NCBI GenBank assembly: GCA_028551475.1
Contig: CM052355.1
Coordinates: 20,797,580 to 20,861,579 of the forward strand
Direction of reading: 5' to 3'
From: Casuarina equisetifolia
Taxonomy: Eukaryota; Streptophyta; Magnoliopsida; Fagales; Casuarinaceae
DNA: 64,000 bases
This document shows, one piece after another, positions 1 to 11,705 of the stretch. Under the pieces are notes generated by a model. That model was not told where the DNA came from, did no database searches, and was given only the letters and a program-made list of their open reading frames with translations. The number at the start of each line of letters is the position of its first letter. Position 1 is the first letter of the stretch. The position numbers and the translations under genes were made by a program.

Positions 1-335
1 AACACTATTTTAGAAACTGCATTTTTTGATCTAGTTGAGTATACAAATAGACTAAAAGATAAGTACAAAAAGTTGAAAGCAAAAAATAAATCTAAAAAAC
101 AAAAAATGATGACTTTTGTACATGCTAATCAAAATATTTTAACAAATGTACATAATACAAAGCATAGAAACTGTAACATGTAAAGATGAAGCTGAACGAA
201 AAAATACTTCAATTTCAATACATGATAACATCAGTATTCCTGCTAATGCATATATGAAGTATGATGCTTGTATAAGTGATATGTATGAGAAATAAAATAA
301 ATATGAATACATGAACATAGAAATAAAAACTTTCT

Positions 336-3300
336 GTGATAACAATGCATGTTCTAATGTTGAAATACATGTTGAAAATAACTCATGTGTGTGTTGAAAA
401 TCTTAAAAGTAAAGTCCTTGAGCTAGAAAAAGAAAATGGTGATTTGAAGTCAAAACTTGATGCAACTAATCTGCTATTAAAGAAATTCACAAAGGGTAGT
501 GGCATGTTAGATAAGATTTTAAATTCTCAAAGAGATATATATGATAAAGCAAGACTAGGATATAAATTTAATGACAAATCAAAATCATTTACTCATTTCT
601 TTAAAGAAAAAGAATGTTTAATTCTGCTACATAATGATAAATGTTCTTTTTGTAATTATATTGGTCATAGTTTTGATAAATGTCCCGTAAGACTTAGAAA
701 GGCTTACAAAGTAAAGAAACTTTGGCTACCTAAGAATGACAAAAATCTAAGTCAAACTAACACTCATGGACCCAAAATAAAAAGGGTACCAAGCACTTCA
801 AATTTGTTTCTACGAGTTATGAATGCACAAGTGAAAAACAAAAAGCTCAAAAACATGTGGATTATGGGCAGTGGCTGCTCTCGGTATATGACTGGGATGA
901 AGGAGCTTTTCTTAACACTTGAGTTGAAAAATGGAGGTACGGTTTCTTTTAGAGATAACTCCAAAGGAAGAATAAAAGGAATAGGAACAATAGGTAATCC
1001 TAATACCCTACTTATATATGAGGTTTTGCTTATAGATGAGCTAAAATTTAATCTACTTAGCATAAGTCAACTATGTGATAAAGAATTCAAGATAAAATTT
1101 GGAAAAGAAAATTGTCTTGTTGAGCATGCTGAACATAAAATGAAGATTGTTGGAAATAGAAAAGACAACATCTATGTGCTTGATTTAAGTAAATTGAATG
1201 TTAAACAAACATGCTTGGTTGTAAATAAAAATGTTGATGCTTGGTTGTGGCATAGAAAGCTAAGACATGCAAGTCTAGGGTTAATAGAAAGATTGTATAA
1301 GCATAACCTAGTGAAAGGTCTTCCATCTCTAGAGTTTAACAATGATAGATTATGTGAAACATGCATTAAGGGTAAACATACACAAAGTAGCTTCAAATCA
1401 AAGCTTGTGGTGAGTACATCTAGACCATTAGAGATACTGCACATGGACCTTTTCGGTCCTATAAGAACAACAACATTAAATGGTAAATATTATGTCTTGT
1501 CATTATAGATGATTATTCTAGATTCACATGGACATATTTTCTTGCTAGAAAGGATGAGGCATTTGAGAAGTTTTCTAAATTTTGTAAAATGGTTCAAAAT
1601 GAAAAAGATCTTTCAATCATAAAAATAAGAACTGATAATGGTGGTGCATTTAAAAACCAACTTTTTGAAAAATTATGTTTAGGAAATGGCATTTTGCACA
1701 ACTCTTCAGCTCCTAGAACACCTCAACAAAATGGTGTTGTTAAAAGAAAAAATAAAACTCTTTAAGAAATGGCCAGGACCATGATGTGTGAATATAACCT
1801 TCCTAAACACTTTTGGGGAGAAGTTATAAATATAGCTTGCTATATTTCAAATCGTGCTATATTAAGACCGATTTTGAGAAAGACACCTTTTGAATTATTC
1901 TTTGAAAGAAAACCAAACATTTCATATTTTCATATTTTCATATTTTTGGCAATAAATGTTTTATTTTAAATCATGGAAAAGAATCACTTGGGAAATTTGA
2001 TTCCAAAAGTGATGAAGCAATATTTCTTGGATATATGGCATATAGAGTGTTCAATAAATGTACTTTAGTTATAGAAGAGTCAATCCATGTTAAGTTTGAG
2101 GATGACTGTCAAGGTATTCTAGAAACCGAAGAGAATATTGGAACTAAGAGTGTTCCAAATAAGGTTGAAGTTTAAGGGAGTCTGAAACTAGGGAACCTTC
2201 CTTTCCTAGAGTAAGAAATGAAGTAGATCAAGATCACATCATAGGAAATCCCAATGTTAGAGTGAGCACAAGGTCTCGAGTTCATAACACATGTGAACAT
2301 CAAGCCTTTCTATCTCAAGTAGAGCCAAAGAAAGTAGATGAGGCTCTTGAAGATGAAAACTAGTTCCTTGCTATGCAAGAAGAAATAAACCAATTTGAAA
2401 GAAGCAAGGTTTGGAATCTAGTTCCTAGACCAAATGATCATCCGGTTATAGGCACAAAATGAGTATTCAAAAATAAATTAGATGAAAATGGTACTATCAC
2501 TAGAAATAAGGCTAGATTAGTAGCATAAGGATGTAGTCAAGAAGAAGGAATTGACTATGATGAAACATTTGCACCAGTGGCTAGGTTAGAAGCAATTAGG
2601 ATCTTACTTGCCTTTGCTTGCTGTATGAACTTTACCTTATTTCAAATGGATGTCAAGAGTGCATTTTTGAATGGTATTGTAAAGGAAGAGGTATATGTTG
2701 AACAACCACCTGGATTTAAGGATCTAATTCATTCAAATCATGTTTTTAAACTTTCAAAAGCTTTATATGGTTTGAAACAAGCTCCACAGGCCTAGTATGA
2801 TAAGCTAAGCTCTTTCTTGATTGATAATGGCTTTAGAAAAGGGAAAGTGGACAATACTTTATTCATAAAGAATAAAGAAAAAGAGATTTTAATTGTTCAA
2901 ATATATGTTGATGACATTGTGTTTGGTTTTACAAACTCTATATTATGTGAAAAGTTTGTTGTATGCATGCAAAGTGAATTTGAAATAAGTATGATGGGTA
3001 AGCTAACCTACTTTCTTGGGTTGCAAATCAAATAAACAAACAAAGGAACTTTTATAAGTCAAACAAAATACACAAATGAATTGCTCAAGAAGTACAAGAT
3101 GCATGACCCTAAACCAATGAACACACCTATGAGCACCTCTTTAACATTATCTAATGATGAAGATGGAATTAGCATAGATTCTAAATCCTATCATGGAATG
3201 ATTGGATCTTTGTTGTATTTGACTGCATCTAAACCTAATATTATGTTTAATGTGTGCTTGTGTGCTAGGTATCAATCAAACCCAAAAGAATAGCACCTAG

Positions 3301-3854
3301 TTGTTGTAAAAAGAATTTTTAGATACCTTGGAGACACGATTTCACTAGGAATTTGGTATCCTGGAGATACAACCTTGAACTTGCATGCCTTTAGTGATTC
3401 AGATTATGCTGGCTGCAAATTAGATAGAAAAAGTAAGAGTGGTGGACGTCACTATCTCAAAAACATGCTTATTTCTTGGCACTCTAAGAAACAAAATTGT
3501 GTAGCTTTGTCCTCCACTAAAGCCGAATACATAGGTGTTGCTAGTAGTTATGCTCAAATCTTGTAGATGAAATAACAATTAGAAGATTATGGTATATTGT
3601 CAAAGAAAGTTCCATTAAAATGTGACAACACTAGTGCCATTAATCTCACCAAGAATCCCATAGAGCACTCTAAAACTAAACATATAGAAATTAGATATCA
3701 TTTCATTAGGGATCATGTTCAAAAAGGATATGTTGTACTTGAATTTGTGTGCATGGATCAGCAAATTGCTGATATCCTAACCAAACCTTTATCTAAAAAA
3801 ATATTTTATGCTCTTAGAAGAGAGCTTGAAATGTTAGCCCTTACAAATATTTGA
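336..3854 (+). pseudogene. Broken copia gag-pol polyprotein
   Basis: Gag and protease are open from about 336 to 1508. A CCHC zinc knuckle (C-x2-C-x4-H-x4-C) lies near 640-690. The protease motif near 867-890 reads GSG where the family has DSG, so the catalytic aspartate is lost. The GAG-pre-integrase HxxH/CxxC region is at about 1240-1400. Integrase continues in another frame with an in-frame stop near 1765. RT follows at 2577-3035 with the YVDD box at about 2908, and RNase H at 3375-3854. In-frame stops occur at about 1506, 2361, 2461, 2527, 2794 and 3292, plus frame changes. It is an old inactive copy, and no single product can be made. Confidence 0.88.
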
Positions 3855-4341
3855 ATTCGCTATTCTTGGTTATTGCAATATTTTCTGCTCTTTTGTTGTC
3901 ACCCAAATTGCTCGGTTTGAAGGGGAGCTACTCTATTCCAACAACATTCAATTAGTATCCTAACTTTATCCTTCTGCTGGTCTTTTTTTTCCAATTCCTT
4001 GCACAGTCATCTTTTTGCTTATGACAAAAAGGGGGAGAGAGAATAGTTGCACATCATTACTCTCATTTCTAACTTTACAAGTGCAAAATGTGGGATATCT
4101 CTCTAGTACCTAGTTTGCAAAATTAAAAACCTATATGTTCCATGATGTTTGACGAATTAGAAACATGCATAGGATTTGCTAGCTTATCATATCAACTTGA
4201 ATCACATGATAGTTGTGTAATTAAACTATGATCAACTTTTGCAATGTTTGCTATGTACATCTTCATGAAAAACATGATTAATTGATTGGTGATATGTGCC
4301 ATACTATTGAGATATTTTATCATCATCAAAAAGGAGGAGAT

Positions 4342-6060
4342 TGTTAGAAAATAAGGGTTTTGTTTGTGACAAAATGTATTTATGAATGTATTTGTTGAAA
4401 TATGTTTTTCATATGTGCAAAAGAAAATCATAGGAAGTAAAAGGTGTACAAATTATAATATTAGTTAATGATATCATAAAGTAACTAGGTTCCTACATTT
4501 CTTGATATAATGTCACTATATAATGACATTAAGAAATGATTTATTTAAGTTCATTATATAATGTCTTGAGAACAAGGCTTACCAAATTGAAATTAAATAT
4601 GTCATACATTGTGATTAAGAAAAAATGATACTTGCTTTTGCTTTGATGAAGGTTGAAGTATATGGCACTATTTTTGGAACAAACCTTAGTTCTATCAAGA
4701 ACTTATATTATATCATTCTTGGATTGATATTGTATTCTCAATTTGGTTATATTCAGCCTGGTTATATTCACCCTGATTATATTCAGCCTGGTTATGTTCT
4801 CGACCTGTCTCTATTCTCAGCCTAGTTATCTTCTCGGCCTATCTCTATTCTCGGCCTGGTTGTGTTCTCAACCCATGACCCATTTATTTCTCTAGTAGAT
4901 AAGTGAGCTTGGTTGGTGATGAAACTCACCATTTCACTTACATACAGTCTCACTTATTCACCTGATGCCCTAAAAGCACATTATCGACGACTGCCAAAAT
5001 GAAAGAAAGAGAGAGAGATGGAGGAACAGCACTACTGGTGACCGAATCCTCAACGGGAGGATTTTTTAAGAGACCGATGTTAGAACAGTCTAATTTGAGT
5101 TGGAGAAGGAAGATTTGAAGGCTGATTTACTATTCCAACAAGAAGATAGCTTCATCATTGAGTTTTGAAAAGTCTAAAACCCTAGCTCTAGTTTTTCTAT
5201 TTAAGAAGAGCTATTCTATGGAGAAGGGTTTGACACTTACAACAATCTGAAGTTCTCTTTAAGTGAAGAATAAATTATTGAGCTCATCTTTTGATCATTC
5301 AATCTTCATAACTTTTGGTGAAGTACAAGCCTACGGTGATATTGTGATTAAATACTTATTCTTTCGTTTATATCATTGATTAGATCTTGTATAACTCTGT
5401 TTATGTGCTGATTTTATTAAAAATACTTATTGCACATAAACATTGAAAGGAATCTAAAATCCTAATTTATTTCAATTTAAGGTTTTCGTGATAAGAGCTT
5501 AGAATTATTATAATTACATTAAATCAACTCCTATAGGTTACAGAATCCCATAACTTGTCATATTATTTGAGATTTGTAATTGATTTATGATCTTTTGATC
5601 ATATTGTGTAACATTGTACAAGAAATTCCTTGAAGAGGAATTGTTTAAGTTAGGGAGAACTTTTTCTCCTAACTTGGTTGAGTAAAGGAGACTTCAATTG
5701 GTTTGATTGAAAGAGAAAAAGGTAGATGTAGGATTGAAGGTGTGTGTGCTGAACCACCGTGGTAAATTTGGTGTCAATCTCTTTGCTTACTATTGATCTA
5801 ACCTTTTTATAATATTTGTGTAAATTATTTATTCCTAACCTATTAGAATATTTGATACATATAAGTGTGATAATATTCTTGATAACGTGTTGTTTGACTT
5901 GGAAGTAGAGCATTATATGTTTAAAATTTGTCCAATTTATATTGATATTATTTGTGTGACTTGTCCAACATATTGAGTTGAGGATTTGTTAGCATAATAG
6001 TTTTTAAATTGCTAGTTATAACAATTTAACCCCTTTCTTGTTAAGCCATAAAATCTAACA
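4342..6060 (+). repeat. 3' LTR of the SIRE-like copia element
   Basis: The LTR starts TGTTAG just after the purine tract and ends CTAACA, giving 6-bp inverted termini and the TG...CA ends of LTRs, about 1.7 kb in all. The same sequence features reappear, reverse-complemented, in the two solo LTRs at 56490-58300 and 58436-59826, for example the block around 5600-5760 with the paired AGGAGA/TTCTCCT runs. No gene lies in it; short frames inside are not coding. Confidence 0.88.
4738..4870 (+). repeat. Imperfect short tandem repeat inside the LTR
   Basis: A run of about 16-18-bp units built on 'ATTCAGCCTGGTTAT', grading into 'TTCTCGGCCTGGTT' variants. It lies entirely within the 3' LTR and is likely replication slippage in the element. 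Confidence 0.7.
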
Positions 6061-6065
6061 ATATC

Positions 6066-6660
6066 AACAAAGATGGATCTAAACAAAAAAAAAAATCTTA
6101 TTAGATAGATTATAGGCTTCTCATTCATAGACTGCCAATCAAGTATTTAGGCATTCCACTAGTCAAAGGCAAGAGTTAAATTTATTATTTAATAAGATGG
6201 TGGAGGCAATAATTAAAGAAGGAAAAACTAAAAGGCTAAATTCTTATCTTAAGGGGGGCAAATTGACATTAATAAATAGTGTTCTTTCCTTTATGCCAAT
6301 TCAAACCCTTTCCATTATTAAAGTACCTAAAATGGTTATACAAAAAATATCCATGGATAATGGTCAATTTTAGCATGGGAATGGGAATGGACATGGTAGT
6401 CATTGGGTTAAATGACAAAGTATATATATGCCTTTGGAGGAAGGAGATTTAGGAATTCACATCTATATACATGGAAAATGATATTGCCTTAGGTGGATAT
6501 GCACTAAGGCATGGTAGATGGATTATTAAGGAGGGTATATGCTTATTTTGGAAAGATAATTGGCTTACACAACCTATGTGGTATTCTTTATGCCCACAAT
6601 AGGATAACAATTAGAGAAGCTCTCCAAAATTAAGACTTTGTTACGGAACATCTATCTAGT
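6066..6660 (+). mobile_element. LINE (non-LTR retrotransposon) reverse-transcriptase remnant
   Basis: A plus-strand translation near 6132 gives LPIKYLGIPLVKGK, followed by a region resembling the 'KMVEAIIKEGK...YLKGGKLTLINSVLSFMPI' segment. This is the usual distal RT part of plant L1-type LINEs, and about 400 bp further a frame resembles the downstream 'GRW..KEG..FWKDNW' block. Frames are broken and neither 5' nor 3' end is recognisable. The adjacent copia LTR appears to have inserted next to or into it. Confidence 0.65.
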
Positions 6661-6834
6661 GAACAACAATATCAAGCAAACAAGATTGTTTGTACTAATT
6701 TAATTTATCTAGGTAAATATAATATTATCTAATGAAATTCCCTAAAATCCTAAATTAACTCAACTAATCTTAAAAAATTCTAAATTAAACCAACTTAACT
6801 AACACTAGCTAGACCCATGAGTCCAAACCCGTAA

Positions 6835-7621
6835 CAACACCATGATGAAGCGTTCCATCAAGATCCATGTGGACAAAACTGGAAACAAATCTATCCTTAA
6901 CCCGATTCCTCTTCTTGTGGGAAACATTGGGCTGATTTCACTAAGGGTGATTTGAAGGAGGTCAGCGAAGAGGTCGCCAAGTACAAGGTTGGAGCACCTG
7001 CTCGTGTTGGTTTGGCTGCTCCAATTGATGTGATTGTCCCTCTAGTCAAGAAAGGTCTGGATCCTTCTCAGACCTCTTTCTTCCAGGTTCTTAACATCCC
7101 AAATTAACAAGGGTACTGTTGAAATTATCACCCCTGTGGAGCTTATTAAGAAGGGTGATAAGGTCGGATCATCTGAGGCTGCTCTGCTTGCAAAGCTTGG
7201 CATAAGGCCATTTTCTTAAGGTCTTGTCGTACTATCTATTTATGACAATGGCTTGGTCATCGGCCCTGACGTGCTTGATCTGACAGAGGATGACCTCGTG
7301 GAAAAGTTTGCTAGTGGTGTGTCTATGGTCACCTCGTTGTCACTTGCTATCTCGTACCCGACCATGGCTGCTGCACCACACATGTTCATCATAGGCTACA
7401 AGAATGTTCTCGCAATTGCTGTCACCTCCGAGTATTCCTTCTCCAAAGCAGAGCAAGTCAAGAGTACTTGAAAGACCCCAGCAAGTTCGTTGTTGCTGCG
7501 GCCACTGTTGCAGTTGCCGATTCTTCAGTCGCCCCTGCCGCTGCCGCTGCTGCCAAGGAGGAGGAGAAGAAGCTTGAGCCAAAGGATGAATCAGATGACA
7601 ACTTGGGGCTTTAGTTTGTTT
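6835..7621 (+). pseudogene. Processed pseudogene of 60S acidic ribosomal protein P0
   Basis: The sequence matches the eukaryotic large-subunit stalk protein P0 from roughly residue 60 (MMKRSIKIH) to the acidic C-terminus (KDESDDNLG), with no introns. Recognisable blocks include [20 protein letters not shown] (near 6945-7005), [15 protein letters not shown] (near 7057-7101) and [20 protein letters not shown] (near 7280-7340). It is dead: one base is missing near 6938, a few bases are missing near 7103, TAT has become TAA at about 7217, and further changes truncate the C-terminus. The N-terminal third is absent. Lack of introns plus 5' truncation points to a retrotransposed mRNA copy. P0 itself anchors the P1/P2 stalk proteins on the ribosome; this copy cannot. 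Confidence 0.9.
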
Positions 7622-8270
7622 AACTAAAGTTAATATTAGTTATGCTTTTGTTTTAGGAGGTTGATGATTTGCTTTACTTTTCTTTGGATTCAAGTGCCAG
7701 ACTTTTTGTTAGCAGCATAATTTTGTCTAAGATGTTGTGTTGGAGCAATTCTGGAGTTTAAAAATAAATAAAAAAATAAAAAATATTATTAATAAATGAA
7801 ATTAAAATAAGGTTTCAAATAATATTTAAAATAAATAAATTGATACCATTTTAGATTGTACAATATCATTATTTGTGAGGAATGGTGGGCAATTCTCTCA
7901 CAAGAGATAAATTGGGGTTGAAATGGCAACTCTCAAACCATTAATTGGGGTTTAGATGAGAATCCAAACTAAGAGAATAAAATAAATTAAATAACAAAAA
8001 TAAATAAATAATCAAATCAATAATTCAAACTTTTTTCTCTTACAGAGATTATGTCTTTTTATAAGATGAAGATATAAAAAATTAGTTTAATTCAACTTAT
8101 TCAAGTAAATCTTATTTTATTTTAAAAAATCTTAAATTAATCCAATTTATTCTAAGAAATCCTAGATCATACTGACTTAACTATTTGGGGGCTAGACCCG
8201 TAAGCCGTAACATAAATTCTCTCTATTAGCCTTACTCACAAAACACATTTTTGACGCAAGGCAGCTGTAG
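7622..8270. other. AT-rich spacer with repeat remnants
   Basis: No gene is seen. The part from about 8080 to 8215 resembles 6690-6835 on the other side of the P0 pseudogene: both contain runs of 'CTAAATTAA' type and end in 'GCTAGACCC(G/A)T'. They look like two copies of one repeat flanking the pseudogene. Confidence 0.5.
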
Positions 8271-8299
8271 CAAGAGGGGCCAGAAATGCCGTCCATCCT

Positions 8300-9688
8300 T
8301 CAGCCGACCATTTTTCCCGCTGGTTGGCTACCCTTCAGCCAAAACACGTTCCAAGCTACTATCTTCTCACGGATGAGATGGTGATCAATTTCAATATGCT
8401 TGGTCTTTTCATGTAACACAAGGTTAGCAGCAATCTTCATCGCAGATTCATTATCACAAAATAAGTTTACAGGTCTAATCAATGGTACCTGCAAATCCTT
8501 GAAAAGCCCAAGAAGCCAAATGATCTCACAGGTCGTTAACGCCATGGCTCGATATTCTGACTCTGTGGACGAATGAGATACTATGAATTGTTTCTTACTC
8601 TTCCATGAGATAAAAGAATCCCCAAGCATTACACAAAAGCCAGTTGTTGAACGACGCCCCATAGGGCATGATCCATAAGTTGCATCACAATATGCTCAAA
8701 GCTCCAAACTATTTTTGGATTTCATTAGTAGGCCTTGTCTTGGTGAACATTTGACATAATGAAGTACTCTAAAAGTTGCCTCACGATGAGACTCTTTAGG
8801 GGCATGAATAAACTGGCTTAACAGTTGCACTACAAAGCAAATATCAGGTCGAGTTACTGTGAGATAGATTAATCTTCCTACCAAGCATTGATAACCTGTG
8901 ATGTCCTTTAAAAGAGTATCCCCTTCCTTGTCTAAGAACTCATCATAATCTAAACTGATATATTTGACATTCTGCTCCATGGGACTATCCGTTGGCTTGC
9001 ATCCAGAAAGCCCATACTCAGATATCAATTCAAGGGCATATTTCCGTTGGTTCATCACTATTCCAATAAGAGAACGTGCCATCTCAACTCCCAAGAAGTA
9101 CTTCACCAATCCAAGATCCTTTATTCGAAATTGTGAACAAATATATTCCTTTAACAACTTAATCCCCTCCTCATCACCTCCTGTAATTATCATGTCATCG
9201 ACATAAAGAAAGACAATTAAAAGGCCCTTACTTGTTTACTTGAGGAAGAGCGAATAATCATGTGGAGAATGATGAAAACCAATTCAGAGCAATGCATCAG
9301 TAAACTTTTGGTACCACTGTCTAGATGCTTGTTTAAGCTCGTACAATGATTTTTTCAGTTTGCATATCTTAGATCCCCTTTTGCTACGAAGCCCTTCTAG
9401 GAGACGCATATATATCTCGGTATCCAAGTCTCCTTGTAAGAATGCATTATGGACGTCCATCTGATGCATGTCTCAATGATGAATGGCAGCCAAAGCTGTA
9501 AGAATTCGCACAGTTACCAATTTTTCAATTGGTGCAAAAGTGTCCTCATAATCAACTCCTTCTCTTTGGCTATAACCCTTTGCAACTAAGCGAGCCTTAT
9601 ATCGATCAATGCTCCCATCTGCATTGTACTTAATCTTGTACACCCACTTGTTTCCAATCGCTCTCCGACCTGCAGGCAAAGAAACCAA
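8300..9688 (-). pseudogene. Copia reverse transcriptase and RNase H remnant
   Basis: Minus-strand frames at 9688-9473, 9469-9284, 9193-8696 and 8662-8300 form one RT-RNase H region broken by stops. Visible blocks are [20 protein letters not shown], the MDVHNAFLQGDL motif, FLYVDDMIIT (catalytic box, near 9200) and RNase H sequence from GRRSTTGFC to HIEIDHHLIR. The RNase H C-terminus diverges into unrelated sequence at about 8330. It is not functional. Confidence 0.88.
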
Positions 9689-9689
9689 T

Positions 9690-11490
9690 TCCCATGTATT
9701 TTTTTATTCTAGTGCCCTAATCTCCTCAGTCATGGCATTCCGCCATTTTGGATCTAAAACTGCCTCATGGTATGAAGTGGGTTTAGTGTCAACAGATATA
9801 GAGTTAATGAAGTGTTGGTGGTCATTAGACAATCTATGGTGTGACATAACAAGTGAAATGGGGTGTGCAGTGGATGTAGGAATGGAGCATCAGAATGGGA
9901 GCATATATAGTCATGTGTCCAAGAAGGTGGTTTAGGTATTCTACTTGATTGTCATCTTTAAGGAGTTGACTGATCAGGTGCATGAATTGCAGGTATGGAT
10001 ACAGACTCTAGAGTTGGTCCAATGTAGGAAACAATGGCAAGTGAATCAAGACCCTGTAATTTAGTAATAGTAGTAGGCAAATGCACAACAGTAGTGGCAT
10101 TGTTAGGACATGTGAGATGGGAACGATCAAAAGGAAACACAAATTCATGGAACATGACATCATGACTCACAAAGAACTTGCCATTATCTATGTCAAGCAA
10201 TTGATACCCCTTTTGAGCAAAGGGATTCCTATGAATATAGATGGTATAGACCTACGTCCAAACTTGTCTTTCTGGGTCAAGTTTGTTGCATAACATAGGC
10301 AACCAAAGACACAAAGGTGTTTCAATGAAGGTAACTTCCCAAAAAGGTGCTCATAAGGTGTTTGACCTTGTAAAACATTAGTAGGGGTTCGATTAATTAA
10401 GTATGTAGCTGTGAGGAGACACTCACTCCAAAAATGTACAGGACAATGAGATTAAAAACGTAATGCCCTAACAACATTGAACAGATGTCGATGTTTACAT
10501 TCTACCACCCCATTTTGTTGAGGTGTATAGGGGCAAGAGCTCTCATGTATAACTCCATGGGAGTTAAAGAAGGTAGTGCATGAAGAGCTAAAGAAATCTT
10601 ATGCATTGTTTGTGCGAATGTGTTTGATAGAAGTCCTAAACTAGGTATTTACCATAAGGAAGAATGACTGGATCAGGTCAAATGTTTCTGTCTTATGTCG
10701 CATAAGATAAGTTCAAGTGGGCCGTGTGTAATCATCCACAATTGTGAGACAATAACGAGCCCCTGAATGGGAAGGGACCTTGTATGGTCCCTATATGTCT
10801 ACATGAATGAGCTCAAATGAATGATGTGTAGTAGAAGTACAAATAGGAAACTTAGAACTGCATGCTTAGCCAATGAGCAAATAGGACAAGATTTAATGTC
10901 ATTCATCGATGAAGTAGATATATCAAAAGCATGATGCATTACATTAAAGGATGGATAACCTAATCATTGATGCAAAATATTATAAGTGGTAGACATAGAA
11001 GAAGTTTGACATGTAGTTTGCAACTTCTTAGAATCAAAAGAATCTACCACAACATTGTTCAAAGTTGAAAGACATGCATCATCCAAATGAGGTACTAAAT
11101 AGTAAAGTCCATGCTTCACTTTACCAATCCCCATCACTGTCCCAGTCCGTAAGTCCTAAAAGAAACAGAGCTAAGGAAACAATGTAATGGCACATTTATT
11201 ATCTTGAGTGTATTTGGTGGTAGATAATAAGTTGGCAGTGAAAGTTGGAGCATAAAGTACGTCATATAAGAAGTATCTATTATGGATAATGACAGTTCTA
11301 ATGTGCGTGACAGGTATTCGTTTGCCTTTTGGCAATCTAACAGTCCTAAATTCATGAATGCATGAACAAGGAGATAATAAGCAACTAAAATCACCCGTGA
11401 TATGGTCACTAGCTCCGAGTCTACAAGCCAATAGGCATAGTCACGATGTTTAGGGGATATACCTACTATATGAGCTTTGCTAGAAGCCAT
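9690..11490 (-). pseudogene. Copia protease/integrase remnant
   Basis: The minus-strand frame 11431-11171 carries a protease-like DHITG segment. The DSG of the active site is split between this frame and the overlapping frame 11490-11134, which reads WLVDSELV, so a frameshift lies near 11420. Farther on, about 10800-10400 encodes broken integrase core pieces, and 10200-9958 gives the region after integrase (KFFVSHDVMFHEFVFPF). Several plus-strand open frames here are only antisense. Confidence 0.75.
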
Positions 11491-11501
11491 ATGAATGGTG
11501 A

Positions 11502-11705
11502 GTGCTTGCAGTAAAAATTGCCTAAGTGCTCACAATGAATAAGTGTATGGAGTGCTCACAATGGATAAGTGCCTGGAGTGCTCGCAGTAGATAAGTGCCT
11601 GGAGTGCTCTTAGTGAAAAATCACCTGGAGTGCTCGCAGTGAATAATTGCCTAGAGTGCTCGCAGTGAGAAATCACCTGAAGTGCTCGCAATGAAAACAT
11701 TAAGA
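11502..11705 (-). repeat. 26-bp tandem repeat, about 8 copies
   Basis: Eight imperfect units, each starting GTGCT and typically reading 'GTGCTCGCAGTGAATAA' plus a nine-base tail, are arranged head to tail. The array lies between the primer site and the protease region of the minus-strand copia element, where gag should be. A 26-bp period is not a multiple of three, so the array does not keep a frame. Confidence 0.85.

Larger units (their letters stand above)
1..6060 (+). mobile_element. SIRE-like Ty1/copia retrotransposon, 5' part outside the window, 3' LTR complete
   Basis: A degenerate LTR retrotransposon read on the plus strand in copia order: gag with a zinc knuckle, protease, integrase, reverse transcriptase, RNase H, then the 3' LTR. 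The integrase-before-RT order places it in Ty1/copia. The protease-region sequence SGCSRYMTG and the RT block around [14 protein letters not shown] are of the SIRE/Maximus kind. The 5' LTR lies left of the window. A purine tract (AAGGAGGAGA, 4331-4340) sits directly before the 3' LTR. The five bases after the LTR, ATATC (6061-6065), should be one copy of the target-site duplication. Stops and frame breaks occur throughout, so it is not autonomous. Confidence 0.9.
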
